A stretch of DNA of 64,000 bases from Caccocola faecigallinarum (GTDB taxonomy: Bacteria; Synergistota; Synergistia; Synergistales; Synergistaceae): positions 1 through 64,000 of the forward strand of contig DVGL01000029.1 in the NCBI GenBank assembly GCA_018712745.1. Reading direction: 5' to 3'. Shown piece by piece: positions 1 through 9,272 of this stretch. The translations under genes and the position numbers were made by a program. The notes beneath the pieces were generated by a model. The model saw nothing but the letters and a program-made list of their open reading frames with translations. It did no database searches and was not told the DNA's origin. Each line of letters begins with the position of its first letter. Positions within the stretch are counted from its first letter, which is position 1.

Positions 1-450
1 GAAGAAAAGGTCGTCTATCTGTATCCGCGTCCCCGGCTTCGCGGGCGTCTCTGAATGAAGCGTAATCCGCCCCGCCTCGCAGCGGAGCAGGCCGCCAGTC
101 TCCGCGCCCGCGGCGCGGCTGCGTATCTCCATGCGCGAGACCGCGGCGACGCTCGCGAGCGCCTCGCCGCGATAGCCGAGCGTCGCGATGTTCTCGAGGT
201 CGTCGAGCGTGCTTATCTTGCTCGTCGCGTAGCGCTCGACGGCGAGCGGCAGCTCCGCGAAGGCTATTCCGCAGCCGTCGTCCTCTATCACGAAAGAGCT
301 CTTTCCGCCCTGCTCCGTGTAAAGCGAAATCGACTTCGCCCCCGCGTCGAGCGAGTTTTCGATAAGCTCCTTAGCAACCGAAGAAGGCCGCTCGATAACC
401 TCCCCCGCCGCTATACGTGTAGAAATGTCCGGTGCGAGACGTTTAATCAT
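1..450 (-). CDS. mutL: DNA mismatch repair protein MutL, N-terminal part (runs off left edge)
   Basis: Reading from an ATG at 450 toward the left edge, the frame stays open for 150 codons and gives the MutL GHKL ATPase N-terminus. It starts MIKRLAPDISTRIAAGEVIE and contains the ATP-binding segments ELIENSLDAGA, DDGCGI and the ATSK...TLGYRGEAL stretch. MutL couples mismatch recognition by MutS to strand incision. The gene lies 41 bases downstream of the mutS stop on the same strand, so it is probably the last known gene of an alaS-ruvX-mutS-mutL unit. The C-terminal dimerisation and endonuclease region is outside the window. Upstream spacing to a GGAG is long, so translation may depend partly on coupling. 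Confidence 0.95.
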   Translation of the reverse strand, partial: MIKRLAPDISTRIAAGEVIERPSSVAKELIENSLDAGAKSISLYTEQGGKSSFVIEDDGCGIAFAELPLAVERYATSKISTLDDLENIATLGYRGEALASVAAVSRMEIRSRAAGAETGGLLRCEAGRITLHSETPAKPGTRIQIDDLFF

Positions 451-491
451 TGATTATGGAAATGGTCTCCATTCATAAATTTATGCCGCAC

Positions 492-3053
492 TTACTTAAA
501 CCCCAGCACCTTACGGCTTTCGTTGCGCAGCCTCATGACGAGCTCTAGAGCCGCGAGCGGCGTCATGTTGTTCGGGTCGCAGGCGGCGAGTTCCTCTAGT
601 ATCGCCTCCTGGCGCACATCGAAGAGCGTGAGCTGGTTCTGCGAGGAATTTTTTACGTTTTCGTTGCGCGCTTCGGCCTTTTCCTCAAACTGCGCGAGGA
701 GCTCCTGCGAGCGGCGCAGCACCGCGGAGGGGACGCCTGCGAGACGCGCGACCTCGATGCCGTAGGAGCGGTCTGATGGCGCTTCGATTATCTTGTGCAG
801 GAAGACTATGCGGCCGGCGCTTTCGTCGACGCCCATGCTGAGATTTACGATTCCAGGCAGAAGGTCGGCGAGCTGCGTCAGCTCGTGGTAGTGCGTAGCG
901 AAGAGCACGCGAGGCTGCGCGTGTTCCTGTCCCTGCAAAAATTCGACGACGGACCATGCGATGCTAAGGCCGTCGTAGGTCGACGTGCCGCGGCCCACTT
1001 CGTCGAGGATGACTAGGCTTCTGTCCGTCGCGTGGCGCAGGATGTTCGCGGTCTCGACCATCTCGACCATGAAGGTGCTCTGCCCGCGCGCGAGCTCGTC
1101 GCGCGCGCCTATGCGCGTGAAGACGCGGTCTATGAGGCCGATCTTCGCGCTTTCGGCGGGGACGAAGGAGCCCATGTGCGCCATTATCGCGATGAGCGCC
1201 GCGGTGCGAAGGTAGGTGGATTTTCCCGCCATGTTCGGCCCCGTTATGAGCGCGATGCGCCGACCGTTCTCCGCGCTGAAGTTGAAGTCGTTGGGCGTGA
1301 AGGGATTTTTGCCGAGCGTCACCTCGATGACGGGATGGCGCGCGTTTTTGACGATGAAGTCCTTGCTCATGTCGAGCGTCGGGCGCGTGTAGCCGCGCTC
1401 CGATGCAACGGCGGCGAGCGAGAGCAGCACGTCGAGCGCCGATATGAAGTTCGCCGTCAGCTGTATTTCGGAGGAATGTCCGAGCACCTCGCCGACGAGC
1501 CCCGCGTATATGCGCTCCTCTATCGCGAGTATCTCGCCCTCGGCGCGGAACATGTCGTGCTCGAAGCGCTTGAGTTCCTCCGTGATGAAGCGCTCCGCGC
1601 CCACGAGCGTCTGTTTCCGCACGTAGTCCATCGGCGCTTTCGAGGCCGACGCTTTCGGTATTTCTATATAGTAGCCGAAGACCTTGTTAACTCCAGCCTT
1701 GAGGTTCTTTATTCCCGTGCGCTCGCGCTCAGATTCCTCGAATCTCGCAAGCCACTCCGACGAGTGAGCCGCCTTGTCGCGCCATTCGTCGAGCTCCGCG
1801 TCGAAGCCGCTTCTGATGACTCCGCCGTCGCGCACGAAGCGCGGGACGTTGTCCGCGACCGCCGCGCGCAGCAGCGCCGCGAGCTCAGAAGTGTCGCACT
1901 GCGGGACGATGCGCGCGAGCGCCGGATAACCGGAGACGAGCGAGACTATCTCCGGCACGACGCCCAGCGTCACGCCGACGGACTGCACATCGTAGGGCAG
2001 CCCCATCTTGAGCGTGAGGCGGGAGAGGGATTTCCCCATGTCGCGGCAGCGCGAGAGAAGCTCCGCAAGCCCGGCGCGCAGCCTGCCGTCGCCCGCGAGC
2101 GTCTCTATCATGTCCTGGCGGCGCGAAATTTCGTCGAGGTCCTGAAGCGGCGAGGTTATCCATTCTTTGAGCGCGCGCCGCCCCATCGGCGTGCGGCAGC
2201 GGTTGAGCACCCAGAAGAGCGTCGCCTGCCCCTTGTCGGCGAGCTCTAGGTTCGCCTGCGTGCTCTGGTCGAGGACGAGGTTCTCCTTCGGCAGCATCGG
2301 CGTGAGCGAGGAGATATTATCGGCGTTCGAGAACTGAGTCTCTTCGAGGTATTTCACCGCCGCGGCAGCGGCTCCCGCTGCGAGGTCCCTGTCGTCGAGG
2401 CCCATCGCGGAGAGCGAGGCTATGCCCCATTTGCGGCAGAGCCACGCCGCGCCCTGCTCGACGGCGAAGTATCCCTTTTCGCACTCCGTGACGATGACGC
2501 CGCGCGAGGCGAGGCCGGGACAGTTTTTCTCAAAAAGCTCGCGCTGTCCGCGGCGCAGGAGTATCTCGTCGGGCATGAAGGCCGACATCACGGCGGCTCC
2601 GCCCTCGTTCGAGAACGTCCCGGCGCGCAGCGCGCCGCCCGCCGGTTCGAGAAGCGCGACGGCAGTCGATTTTCCGTCGAAGAGGCATGCCGCTATCTTT
2701 CCGCCGTCGTCGGAGTTCTCCGGCAGCCACGTGCCGGGCGTGACGACGCGCGTCACCTCGCGTTCGAGCAGCCCCTTGCCGTCCGGCTCGGTTATCTGCT
2801 CGCATATCGCGACGCGGTAGCCCGCGGCGATGAGCCGTCCGAGGTACGAGTCTACGGAATGGTACGGCACGCCCGCCATCGGTATCTTGTATTCGTTTTC
2901 TTTGGAGCGCGAGGTGAGGGCTATATCAAGGACTGACGACGCAATCTCCGCGTCGTCGAAGAACATTTCATAGAAGTCTCCCATGCGGAAGAAGAGCAGG
3001 CAGTCGGGGTAGGCGTCCTTCCATTCGACGTACTGCTCCAGCATTGGAGTCAT
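492..3053 (-). CDS. mutS: DNA mismatch repair protein MutS
   Basis: Full-length MutS of 853 aa. The N-terminal mismatch-binding domain carries the FFRMGDFYEMF motif (the Phe-X-Glu wedge equivalent). A core/lever region follows, and then the C-terminal ABC-type ATPase with Walker A GPNMAGKST near residue 608, the Walker B/signature region LVILDEVGRGTSTYDG and the ATHYHEL switch. The ATG at 3053 is preferred because GGAG lies five bases before it; an in-frame TTG at 3077 would add eight residues and lacks a site. The gene begins 26 bases after ruvX ends, and mutL follows. The product recognises mispaired bases after replication. Confidence 0.97.
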   Translation of the reverse strand: MTPMLEQYVEWKDAYPDCLLFFRMGDFYEMFFDDAEIASSVLDIALTSRSKENEYKIPMAGVPYHSVDSYLGRLIAAGYRVAICEQITEPDGKGLLEREVTRVVTPGTWLPENSDDGGKIAACLFDGKSTAVALLEPAGGALRAGTFSNEGGAAVMSAFMPDEILLRRGQRELFEKNCPGLASRGVIVTECEKGYFAVEQGAAWLCRKWGIASLSAMGLDDRDLAAGAAAAAVKYLEETQFSNADNISSLTPMLPKENLVLDQSTQANLELADKGQATLFWVLNRCRTPMGRRALKEWITSPLQDLDEISRRQDMIETLAGDGRLRAGLAELLSRCRDMGKSLSRLTLKMGLPYDVQSVGVTLGVVPEIVSLVSGYPALARIVPQCDTSELAALLRAAVADNVPRFVRDGGVIRSGFDAELDEWRDKAAHSSEWLARFEESERERTGIKNLKAGVNKVFGYYIEIPKASASKAPMDYVRKQTLVGAERFITEELKRFEHDMFRAEGEILAIEERIYAGLVGEVLGHSSEIQLTANFISALDVLLSLAAVASERGYTRPTLDMSKDFIVKNARHPVIEVTLGKNPFTPNDFNFSAENGRRIALITGPNMAGKSTYLRTAALIAIMAHMGSFVPAESAKIGLIDRVFTRIGARDELARGQSTFMVEMVETANILRHATDRSLVILDEVGRGTSTYDGLSIAWSVVEFLQGQEHAQPRVLFATHYHELTQLADLLPGIVNLSMGVDESAGRIVFLHKIIEAPSDRSYGIEVARLAGVPSAVLRRSQELLAQFEEKAEARNENVKNSSQNQLTLFDVRQEAILEELAACDPNNMTPLAALELVMRLRNESRKVLGFK

Positions 3054-3079
3054 TTTTACTCCGCGCGGCAGTTCCAAAT

Positions 3080-3496
3080 TCAGATGTTCCTTCCGCTGTC
3101 GAGGTAGCTTTGCAGCAGAAGCGTCGCCGCTATCTTGTCGACCTTCTTTTTTCTGCCGCTGCGCGACACGTCGGCCTCAAGCAGCGCCTGCTGCGCTATC
3201 GTGGTCGTGAAGCGCTCGTCCCAGAAGCGTATCTCGCATTCCGGGAAGCGCTCTTTTATCGTCTCGGCCGTCGCGCGCATACGCTGCGCCTCCGGCCCTT
3301 CGCTGCCGTCGGTGCGGCGCGGCATCCCTATCAATATGGCGGGATCGCCGTACTGCGCGATGATGTCCGCAAGCTCCGCGAGCCAGTCGCCGCGTGCGTT
3401 CAAAACGGCGGCCCCCTGGGCGAATACGCCCAAGGGGTCGCTCACCGCAACTCCGATTCTGACGCTGCCTATATCGAGAGCTACGATACGCCGCAT
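3080..3496 (-). CDS. ruvX: Putative pre-16S rRNA nuclease RuvX/YqgF
   Basis: A 138-aa RNase H-fold protein of the YqgF family. It has the N-terminal RIVALDIGSVRIGVAVSD strand bearing the first catalytic Asp, the central LIGMPRRTDGSEGPEAQ loop and the FWDERFTT segment with an acidic active-site residue. In Escherichia coli the family is linked to 16S rRNA 5'-end maturation. Its ATG overlaps the alaS stop codon by one base (TAATG), so translation is coupled to alaS; pairing of alaS with yqgF is common in bacteria. Confidence 0.93.
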   Translation of the reverse strand: MRRIVALDIGSVRIGVAVSDPLGVFAQGAAVLNARGDWLAELADIIAQYGDPAILIGMPRRTDGSEGPEAQRMRATAETIKERFPECEIRFWDERFTTTIAQQALLEADVSRSGRKKKVDKIAATLLLQSYLDSGRNI

Positions 3497-6147
3497 TACT
3501 TTCCTTTTGTCATAAGCTCCTCGAAAATCTTCGGAGCGGCCGCAAAGGCCTTGTCGAGCTTGTCCGAGCTCGGTGCGCCGCCCTGCGCGAGGGTCGGGCG
3601 TCCGCCGCCCTTGCCTCCGAGCTCGGCGGCTACCGCCTTGAGCAGAGCTCCCGCGTTGGCTCCGAGCTTGACGATGTTGTCGGAGGCCATGGCCGTCAGC
3701 GCGACGTTGCCCTCCGACGCCACGCCCGCGAGGAGCATCATAGCGTTCGGATATTTATTGCGGATTCTGTCGCCTATCTGGCGCAGGAGGTCCGGCGTGA
3801 TGTTGTCGAACTTTTCCGCGATGAAGTCGACGCCGTTGACGTTCGCGACGGGCTTGACGCTGTTCTCTATCTCGGACATCGCGGCCTTGACCTGCAGCTC
3901 GCGGTTCTTGCGCTCGAGGACCTTCTTCTCGTCCATCATCGAGCCGACCTTGTCCATGAGAGACTCGGCGTCGCCGCCGACCATCGTCACAAGCGACATG
4001 ACCGCGTTGCCGTATGCCTGGAAGAGCGGAAGCGCCTGCGTTCCGGCGACGGCCGTTATTCTGCGGATGCCGGAGCCGATGCCCTCTTCGCGGACAATCT
4101 TGACAAGGCCGATTTCGCCGGTGCTCTTGACGTGCGTTCCGCCGCAGAGCTCGGTCGAGAAGTCGGAGATTCCGAGCACGCGCACCTCGTCGCCGTACTT
4201 TTCGTCGAACAGCGCACGCGCGCCGGTCTTTTTCGCCTCTTCTATCGGCATGACGCGCGTCGTGACGGGGCTGTTTCTCAGCACCTGCTCGTAGACTATG
4301 CGCTCCGCTTCGCGCAGCTCGTCGAGGCTGACGGGCGCGAAGTGGTTGAAGTCGAAGCGCAGGAAGGTCGGCGTGACGAGCGAGCCGGCCTGGCGGACGT
4401 GCTTGCCGAGCACGCGCGCGAGCGCCTCGTGCAGAAGGTGCGTCGCGGTGTGGTGGCGCTGTATGTCGGCGCGGCGCACGGCGTCTATCTCCGCCGTCAC
4501 GCTGTCGCCGGGCTTTACCGTTCCCTTGGTTACTTTTCCTTTATGCACTATGAGATCGGCGACGGGGTAAACTGTGTCGGCGACTTCAAATTCTATGCCG
4601 CCGGCGTAAATCCTTCCGGTGTCTCCGACCTGTCCGCCCTTTTCTCCGTAGAACGGAGTGTTGGAAAGCACGAGCTCGGCTTCCTGTCCTTCGCAGGCTT
4701 CGCCGGCGAGAGCGCCGTTCATTATGACGGCCTTGACCTCGGCCTCGCACTTCGTCTCGGTGTAGCCGCAGAAGGGCGACGGCGCGATTTTGTCGGCGAG
4801 CTCGGTGTAGACGTTCTTGGAAATTACGCTGCTCGTCTGCTTGCTCGAGGCGCGCGCCCTCTCGCGCTGCTCCTCCATGGCCTTTTCGAAGCCGTCCTTG
4901 TCGACGGTGATATTGCGCTCGGCGCACATCTCTTCCGTAAGCTCGAGCGGGAAGCCGAAGGTGTCGTAAAGGACGAAGGCCACGTCGCCGGGCAGCTCGT
5001 TTTTGCCGGCGGCTTCGAGCTTTGCTATCTCGGAATCCATAAGGTCACTGCCCTGCGCGAGCGTGCGCGAGAAGCGCTCTTCCTCGGTGCTGAGCACCTG
5101 CTCGATGGCCGAGGACTGCTCGACGAGCTCATGATACTCGTCGCCTATCGACTCGCGGACGACGGGCAAAAGCCCGGTCAAGAACGGCTTGTCGATACCG
5201 AGCAGCCTTCCGTAGCGCACGCAGCGCCTGATAAGGCGGCGCAGGACGTAGCCGCCGCCGTCGTTGGTCGGCAGTATGCCGTCGGCAATCATGAACGCCG
5301 AGGCGCGGATGTGGTCGGAAATGACCTTTACAGCCATGTCCTTTTTCGGATCCTCGCCGTACTTGACGTTGACCAGTTCGCAGGCCTTGTCCATGATGGG
5401 ACGGAAGAGGTCTGTCTCAAAGTCGTTCGGCACGCGCTGCACGACGGAGGCGAGGCGCTCGAGCCCCATGCCGGTGTCTATATTCTTATGCGGAAGCGGC
5501 GTGAGGTTGCCCGCTTCGTCGCGGTTGTACTGCATGAAGACGAGGTTCCATATTTCGAGATATCTGTCGCAGTCGCAGCCGACGGTGCAGGTAGGCTTGC
5601 CGCACGAGAACTCCGGCCCCTGGTCGTAGATGATCTCGGAGCAAGGCCCGCACGGTCCGACGGGGCCCGCCGCCCAGAAATTATCGTCGGCACCGAGGCG
5701 GAATATCCTGTCCGCGGGCAGGCCGACCTTCTTGTGCCAGATGTCGAAGGCCTCGTCGTCGTCGAGGTATATGGTCGCGTAGAGGCGATCGGGCTCAAGG
5801 CCGACGCGCTCCGTGAGGAACTCCCACGCCCACGGGATTATTTCGTTCTTGAAATAGTCTCCGAAGCTGAAGTTCCCAAGCATTTCGAAGAACGTGTGGT
5901 GGCGCGCCGTGCGTCCGACGTTCTCTATGTCGTTGGTGCGCACGCACTTCTGCGAGGTCGTCGCCCTAGTCACCTCTGGCGTCTTGAGCCCGAGGAAGTA
6001 GGGCTTGAACGGCACCATTCCCGCTATAGTGAAAAGGAGGGTCGGGTCGTCCGGCACCAGCGAAAAACTGTGATAGCGCTTACAGCCCTTCTCCTCGAAA
6101 AAGTTCAGAAAAAGTTCTCTTAATTCCTTCCCGCTCCTGCGTTCCAT
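3496..6147 (-). CDS. alaS: Alanyl-tRNA synthetase
   Basis: An 883-aa AlaRS with the class II catalytic core at the N-terminus (ELRELFLNFFEEKGC... FTIAGMVPFKPYFLG), an editing domain with the zinc-binding HHTATHLLH motif near residue 566 and CGGTH near 669, and a C-terminal C-Ala domain ending in GGKGGGRPTLAQGG. It charges tRNA-Ala and clears mischarged Ser/Gly. The ATG at 6147 is preferred over an upstream in-frame start at 6171 because a GGGGG ribosome site lies just before it. A TATAAT-like -10 is visible about 45 bases upstream of the gene. Heads the alaS-ruvX-mutS-mutL unit. Confidence 0.97.
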   Translation of the reverse strand: MERRSGKELRELFLNFFEEKGCKRYHSFSLVPDDPTLLFTIAGMVPFKPYFLGLKTPEVTRATTSQKCVRTNDIENVGRTARHHTFFEMLGNFSFGDYFKNEIIPWAWEFLTERVGLEPDRLYATIYLDDDEAFDIWHKKVGLPADRIFRLGADDNFWAAGPVGPCGPCSEIIYDQGPEFSCGKPTCTVGCDCDRYLEIWNLVFMQYNRDEAGNLTPLPHKNIDTGMGLERLASVVQRVPNDFETDLFRPIMDKACELVNVKYGEDPKKDMAVKVISDHIRASAFMIADGILPTNDGGGYVLRRLIRRCVRYGRLLGIDKPFLTGLLPVVRESIGDEYHELVEQSSAIEQVLSTEEERFSRTLAQGSDLMDSEIAKLEAAGKNELPGDVAFVLYDTFGFPLELTEEMCAERNITVDKDGFEKAMEEQRERARASSKQTSSVISKNVYTELADKIAPSPFCGYTETKCEAEVKAVIMNGALAGEACEGQEAELVLSNTPFYGEKGGQVGDTGRIYAGGIEFEVADTVYPVADLIVHKGKVTKGTVKPGDSVTAEIDAVRRADIQRHHTATHLLHEALARVLGKHVRQAGSLVTPTFLRFDFNHFAPVSLDELREAERIVYEQVLRNSPVTTRVMPIEEAKKTGARALFDEKYGDEVRVLGISDFSTELCGGTHVKSTGEIGLVKIVREEGIGSGIRRITAVAGTQALPLFQAYGNAVMSLVTMVGGDAESLMDKVGSMMDEKKVLERKNRELQVKAAMSEIENSVKPVANVNGVDFIAEKFDNITPDLLRQIGDRIRNKYPNAMMLLAGVASEGNVALTAMASDNIVKLGANAGALLKAVAAELGGKGGGRPTLAQGGAPSSDKLDKAFAAAPKIFEELMTKGK

Positions 6148-6265
6148 GAAACAGCCCCCATTGATATTCAAACTAACAAGATATTATAAACTATTTGCAT
6201 TGAAAATGCGCAGCAAAAAAATCGCCGCGCGGCCTCTGATTCCGTACGGCGGCAAAAATTCCCGC

Positions 6266-6841
6266 TTACCGTGCCTTCACGCCGCGGCACTCGTAGACGA
6301 AGGCGGGCGGTATGTTCATCATCACAAAGCGCACGTCTACCTTGTCGAAAAGTTTTTCGAGCGTCCCCTTCATGTGCAACGAGTACTGGAACGCGACGAA
6401 GCTGCCGTCTGGCGCGAGGCTGCGCGTCACGCCCTCCATGACGCTCTTCGTCACCTCGCGCGGCAGGACGGTGAATGGGAGGCTCGAAACGATGAGCCCC
6501 GCCTTCTCTATCCCGCGCGCTTCCATGACCTCGGGCAGCGTCCGCGCGTCGGCGTATATCTCGAGCCCCGTTTCATCCTCCAGATTTTTGCGCAGCTCTT
6601 CCTCTATTTCAAAGACGAGCAGCTCGCAGTCCTTCGCCTTGCGTTCGATTATCGCGCGCGTCATGACGCCCGTCCCCGCTCCGAGCTCGGCGACCGCGCC
6701 GAGCTTCGCCCAGTCGGCGTTCTGGAGCATGGAGTCAACGAGCTGCGGCGAGCTCGGCGTTACGCTGCCTATCGTGCGCGGCTCCGTAACGAATTTTTTT
6801 ATGAAAAGCATCTGGTCCTTCAGATTTTTGTCAACCTTCAA
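6266..6841 (-). CDS. Class I SAM-dependent methyltransferase, phospholipid N-methyltransferase-like
   Basis: A 191-aa soluble protein. The SAM-binding motif I is VAELGAGTGVMTRAI near residues 50-64, followed by an acidic strand end (LLVFEIEEEL) and a motif IV-like LIVSSLPFTVLP. The N-terminus FIKKFVTEPRTIGSVTPSSP is typical of the PmtA/YbfB-like branch related to KsgA, but the KsgA NxPY motif is replaced by SSLPF, which argues for lipid or small-molecule methylation rather than rRNA. The start is uncertain: TTG at 6841 is the longest form, and ATG at 6811 with AAGGA four bases upstream is possible. It is the third gene after the glutaredoxin-like and cysteine synthase genes on the same strand. 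The substrate is not predictable from sequence. Confidence 0.75.
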   Translation of the reverse strand: MKVDKNLKDQMLFIKKFVTEPRTIGSVTPSSPQLVDSMLQNADWAKLGAVAELGAGTGVMTRAIIERKAKDCELLVFEIEEELRKNLEDETGLEIYADARTLPEVMEARGIEKAGLIVSSLPFTVLPREVTKSVMEGVTRSLAPDGSFVAFQYSLHMKGTLEKLFDKVDVRFVMMNIPPAFVYECRGVKAR

Positions 6842-6886
6842 TGCTGCGCACCCCGCTTAGATTTTTGTCCGCGTTCCGCGCGGCGC

Positions 6887-7810
6887 TCAGCGCGCGAAGA
6901 CGCTGAGGTATTTGTCGCCCCTGTCGGGCTGGATTGTGACGACGGCGCACTCCTTCGGCAGCGTCGCCGCGATTTTGAGCGCCGCCGCGACGTTCGCGCC
7001 GGTCGAAATTCCGCTGAAAAGGCCGAACTCCGAGGCGAGGCGGCGCGCCGTCTCGACCGCCTCGTCGTCCGTCACTGTCGCAAATTCGTCTATCTCGCCG
7101 ACGGCGAGGCAGGCCGGGACGAAGTTCGCGCCTATACCCTGTATCGCGTGCGCGCCGGAGCGCCCCTGCGTGACGAGCGGGCTCGACGCGGGTTCAACCG
7201 CGACGACGTGAACGCCGGGAAATTTCTTTCTCAGCGCGCGCGCGACGCCGGTCACGGTTCCTCCCGTGCCGAACGACGCGACGAAGGCGGCGAGCTTTTT
7301 GCCCTCCGGCAGCTGCGCGAGTATCTCCGGCCCGGTCGTCAGCTCGTGCGCGAGCGGGTTGCCGGGGTTTGAAAACTGGTCGAGCATCACGGCGTCCGTG
7401 TTCCCCGCGAGAATTTCACGCGCCCTTGCGACGGCCCCGGCCATTCCCTCTGCGGCGGGCGTCAGCTCCAGCTTCGCGCCGAAGGCCGAGAGCACGGCGC
7501 GGCGCTCGACGGACATCGACTCCGGCATCGTCAGGACGACGAAGAGGCCGAGCGCACGCCCGAGCAGCGCGAGGCCGATGCCGGTGTTTCCGCTCGTTGG
7601 CTCGACTATCACGCTGCGCTCCGTAAGCTCGCCGCGCTTTTGTGCTTCGCGCAGCATCCCCCACGCGGCGCGGTCCTTTATCGAGCCTCCGGGGTTGCCG
7701 CCCTCGAGCTTTATCCAGAGCTCCGCGCCGCCCGTTTCGCAGTCAAGCCGGTAGAGCGGCGTGTTCCCGACAAGGCGCATAATTTCAAGGCTGTCTATAT
7801 CCTTCAGCAA
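6887..7810 (-). CDS. cysK: Cysteine synthase (O-acetylserine sulfhydrylase), PLP-dependent
   Basis: A 307-aa fold-type II PLP enzyme. Lys in the GGSIKDRAAW motif forms the internal aldimine, the substrate loop is EPTSGNTGIGLAL, and the phosphate-binding Gly-rich loop is ASFGTGGTVTGVA; the family C-terminal SGISTGAN is present. It makes cysteine from O-acetylserine and sulfide. The TTG at 7810 is chosen because a perfect AGGAGG lies six bases upstream, overlapping the stop codon of the preceding glutaredoxin-like gene; longer in-frame starts would run back through that gene. CysK, CysM and cystathionine-synthase-like paralogues are hard to separate by eye. Confidence 0.9.
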   Translation of the reverse strand: MLKDIDSLEIMRLVGNTPLYRLDCETGGAELWIKLEGGNPGGSIKDRAAWGMLREAQKRGELTERSVIVEPTSGNTGIGLALLGRALGLFVVLTMPESMSVERRAVLSAFGAKLELTPAAEGMAGAVARAREILAGNTDAVMLDQFSNPGNPLAHELTTGPEILAQLPEGKKLAAFVASFGTGGTVTGVARALRKKFPGVHVVAVEPASSPLVTQGRSGAHAIQGIGANFVPACLAVGEIDEFATVTDDEAVETARRLASEFGLFSGISTGANVAAALKIAATLPKECAVVTIQPDRGDKYLSVFAR

Positions 7811-7820
7811 GGCGCGCCTC

Positions 7821-8084
7821 CTAGCCGTTGTAGGCCGCCGCGAAGGCATTGGCTACGTTTTCCTCCGTCGGCGCGCCCTCGGCGATTTTTTCGTCGCCCG
7901 CGAAGAAGCACGGCACGTAATAGTAGTCGTATTTGTCCGCGAGCTCCGGCTCCTTTTTCTCGTCTATCCTGACGAACGGTACTTCTTTATATTCCGGATG
8001 GGCAGCGAGCAGCGCGGCTATCATTTGTTCCGCGCGTTTGCAGTGCGGGCAACCCTCGAACATGAACATCTTGAGTTCTTTCAT
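7821..8084 (-). CDS. Glutaredoxin/thioredoxin-like small redox protein
   Basis: An 87-aa protein with a CPHC redox motif directly after the first beta strand (MFMFEGCPHCKRAEQ) and a cis-Pro-like YYYVPCFFAGDE segment, so a single thioredoxin fold. It is probably a thiol-disulfide or glutaredoxin-type reductant. The cysteine synthase ribosome site overlaps its stop, so the two are co-translated, suggesting a role in thiol metabolism. GGAG lies 11 bases before the ATG at 8084. Confidence 0.85.
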   Translation of the reverse strand: MKELKMFMFEGCPHCKRAEQMIAALLAAHPEYKEVPFVRIDEKKEPELADKYDYYYVPCFFAGDEKIAEGAPTEENVANAFAAAYNG

Positions 8085-8147
8085 TTATTATCAGTCTCCT
8101 TGTTTCGTTTCCGTTTATTATATCCCGAAGATGCGATAATCGGAATG

Positions 8148-8176
8148 TTGCGCAAGCGGGCCGCCGGGGATAGAAT
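8148..8176 (+). promoter_or_regulatory. Sigma70-type promoter for the ureohydrolase gene
   Basis: TTGCGC at 8148-8153 and TAGAAT at 8171-8176 are separated by 17 bases, about 35 bases before the start codon at 8212. Confidence 0.5.
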
Positions 8177-8211
8177 TTAGCGAATGCTTTTGAGCATGGG
8201 AGGAATTGCGG

Positions 8212-9183
8212 ATGGCATATAAGATAAACGCGGCGGCGCGAGACCTGTTCTACAGCAGGAACGACCCGAAGGACCGCCGCCTCGGCGAGCTCATCGGGCG
8301 TGCCGCGATAGACGAAGTTACGGAGGGGACCGTCGCGATAATCGGCGTCCCGGAGGACCGCGGCATCACCGCGAACAAGGGACGCGCTGGCGCGGCGGCG
8401 GGGCCGGACGACATCCGGCGCAGGCTCTACAAGCTGACGCCCGGCTTCAACTCCGACTTCATGAGGCTGCGCATCGTAGACGTCGGCAACGTGGACACGA
8501 AGGAGCTGACGCTCGCCGGGGTCCACGACGCGGAGACTGAGGCGGTCGCTGAGATCGTCGCGCGCGGCGGGCTGCCCGTCGTCCTCGGCGGCGGACACGA
8601 CCTGACGTACCCCGGCGTCCGCGGCCTTGTGACGGGCGCGAATATCGGGCGCGGCGGCATGGGGCTCATCAACGTCGACGCCCACCTCGACGTGCGCAGC
8701 GACGAGAACGGAATCAACAGCGGCACGTCGTTCTACCGCGCGCTGACGCAGCTGCCCGGCGGCGCGCTCTCCGGCGAGGCCTTCGTCGAGTTCGGCATAC
8801 AGGAGCAGTACAACTCGCCCTACTATTACAACTGGGTGCTCGAGCAAGGCGGCCGCGTCGTCACGCTGCGCGAGGTCTCGGAGCGCGTCATGGAATTTTT
8901 CCTTCAGGCGCTCAACGCGGCGGGCAAGAACGGGCGCGCGATAGCGGTCTCGCTCGACATCGACGCTGTGCGCAACACGGAAGCGCCCGGCGCGTCCGCG
9001 AGCAACCCGAGCGGCCTCAAAGCGCCCGAGCTCGACAAGATAGCCTACCTCGCGGGGCGCAGCGTTAAGGTCAAGTACCTCGACATCATGGAGGTCTCGC
9101 CGCCGCTCGACGAGGACCACAGAACCGCGGCGCTCGCGGCCTCGGCGCTCTTCTCCTTCTTCAGAGGGCTCTGCGAGAGATAG
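8212..9183 (+). CDS. Arginase/agmatinase/formimidoylglutamase family ureohydrolase
   Basis: A 323-aa metalloenzyme with the ureohydrolase signatures: GGGHDLTYPG (first Mn ligand His), INVDAHLDVR (Asp/His/Asp ligands) and AVSLDIDAVRNTEAPGAS (the Asp-X-Asp pair plus the conserved region after it). It hydrolyses a guanidino or formimino group to release urea or formamide. The neighbouring convergent HutD gene makes formimidoylglutamase (HutG) an attractive reading, but substrate specificity cannot be fixed by eye. The ATG at 8212 has GGGAGG eight bases upstream. Confidence 0.85.
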   Translation: MAYKINAAARDLFYSRNDPKDRRLGELIGRAAIDEVTEGTVAIIGVPEDRGITANKGRAGAAAGPDDIRRRLYKLTPGFNSDFMRLRIVDVGNVDTKELTLAGVHDAETEAVAEIVARGGLPVVLGGGHDLTYPGVRGLVTGANIGRGGMGLINVDAHLDVRSDENGINSGTSFYRALTQLPGGALSGEAFVEFGIQEQYNSPYYYNWVLEQGGRVVTLREVSERVMEFFLQALNAAGKNGRAIAVSLDIDAVRNTEAPGASASNPSGLKAPELDKIAYLAGRSVKVKYLDIMEVSPPLDEDHRTAALAASALFSFFRGLCER

Positions 9184-9207
9184 CGCGCGGAAATTTTTGC
9201 ATAACGA

Positions 9208-9246
9208 AGGGCCGGAGCTTGTCAGAAATGCTCCGGCCCTTTTTTG
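9208..9246 (+). terminator. Rho-independent terminator
   Basis: An 11-bp perfect stem (AGGGCCGGAGC / GCTCCGGCCCT) with an 11-base loop, followed by a run of T, 25 bases after the ureohydrolase stop. Confidence 0.9.
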
Positions 9247-9272
9247 CGCTATGCGTCAATATTTCAGATTTT

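Noticed and set aside
6266..6841. KsgA/Erm-type rRNA adenine dimethyltransferase
   Set aside because: The NxPY catalytic motif is missing (SSLPF instead) and the length is too short; the phospholipid-methyltransferase-like branch fits better.
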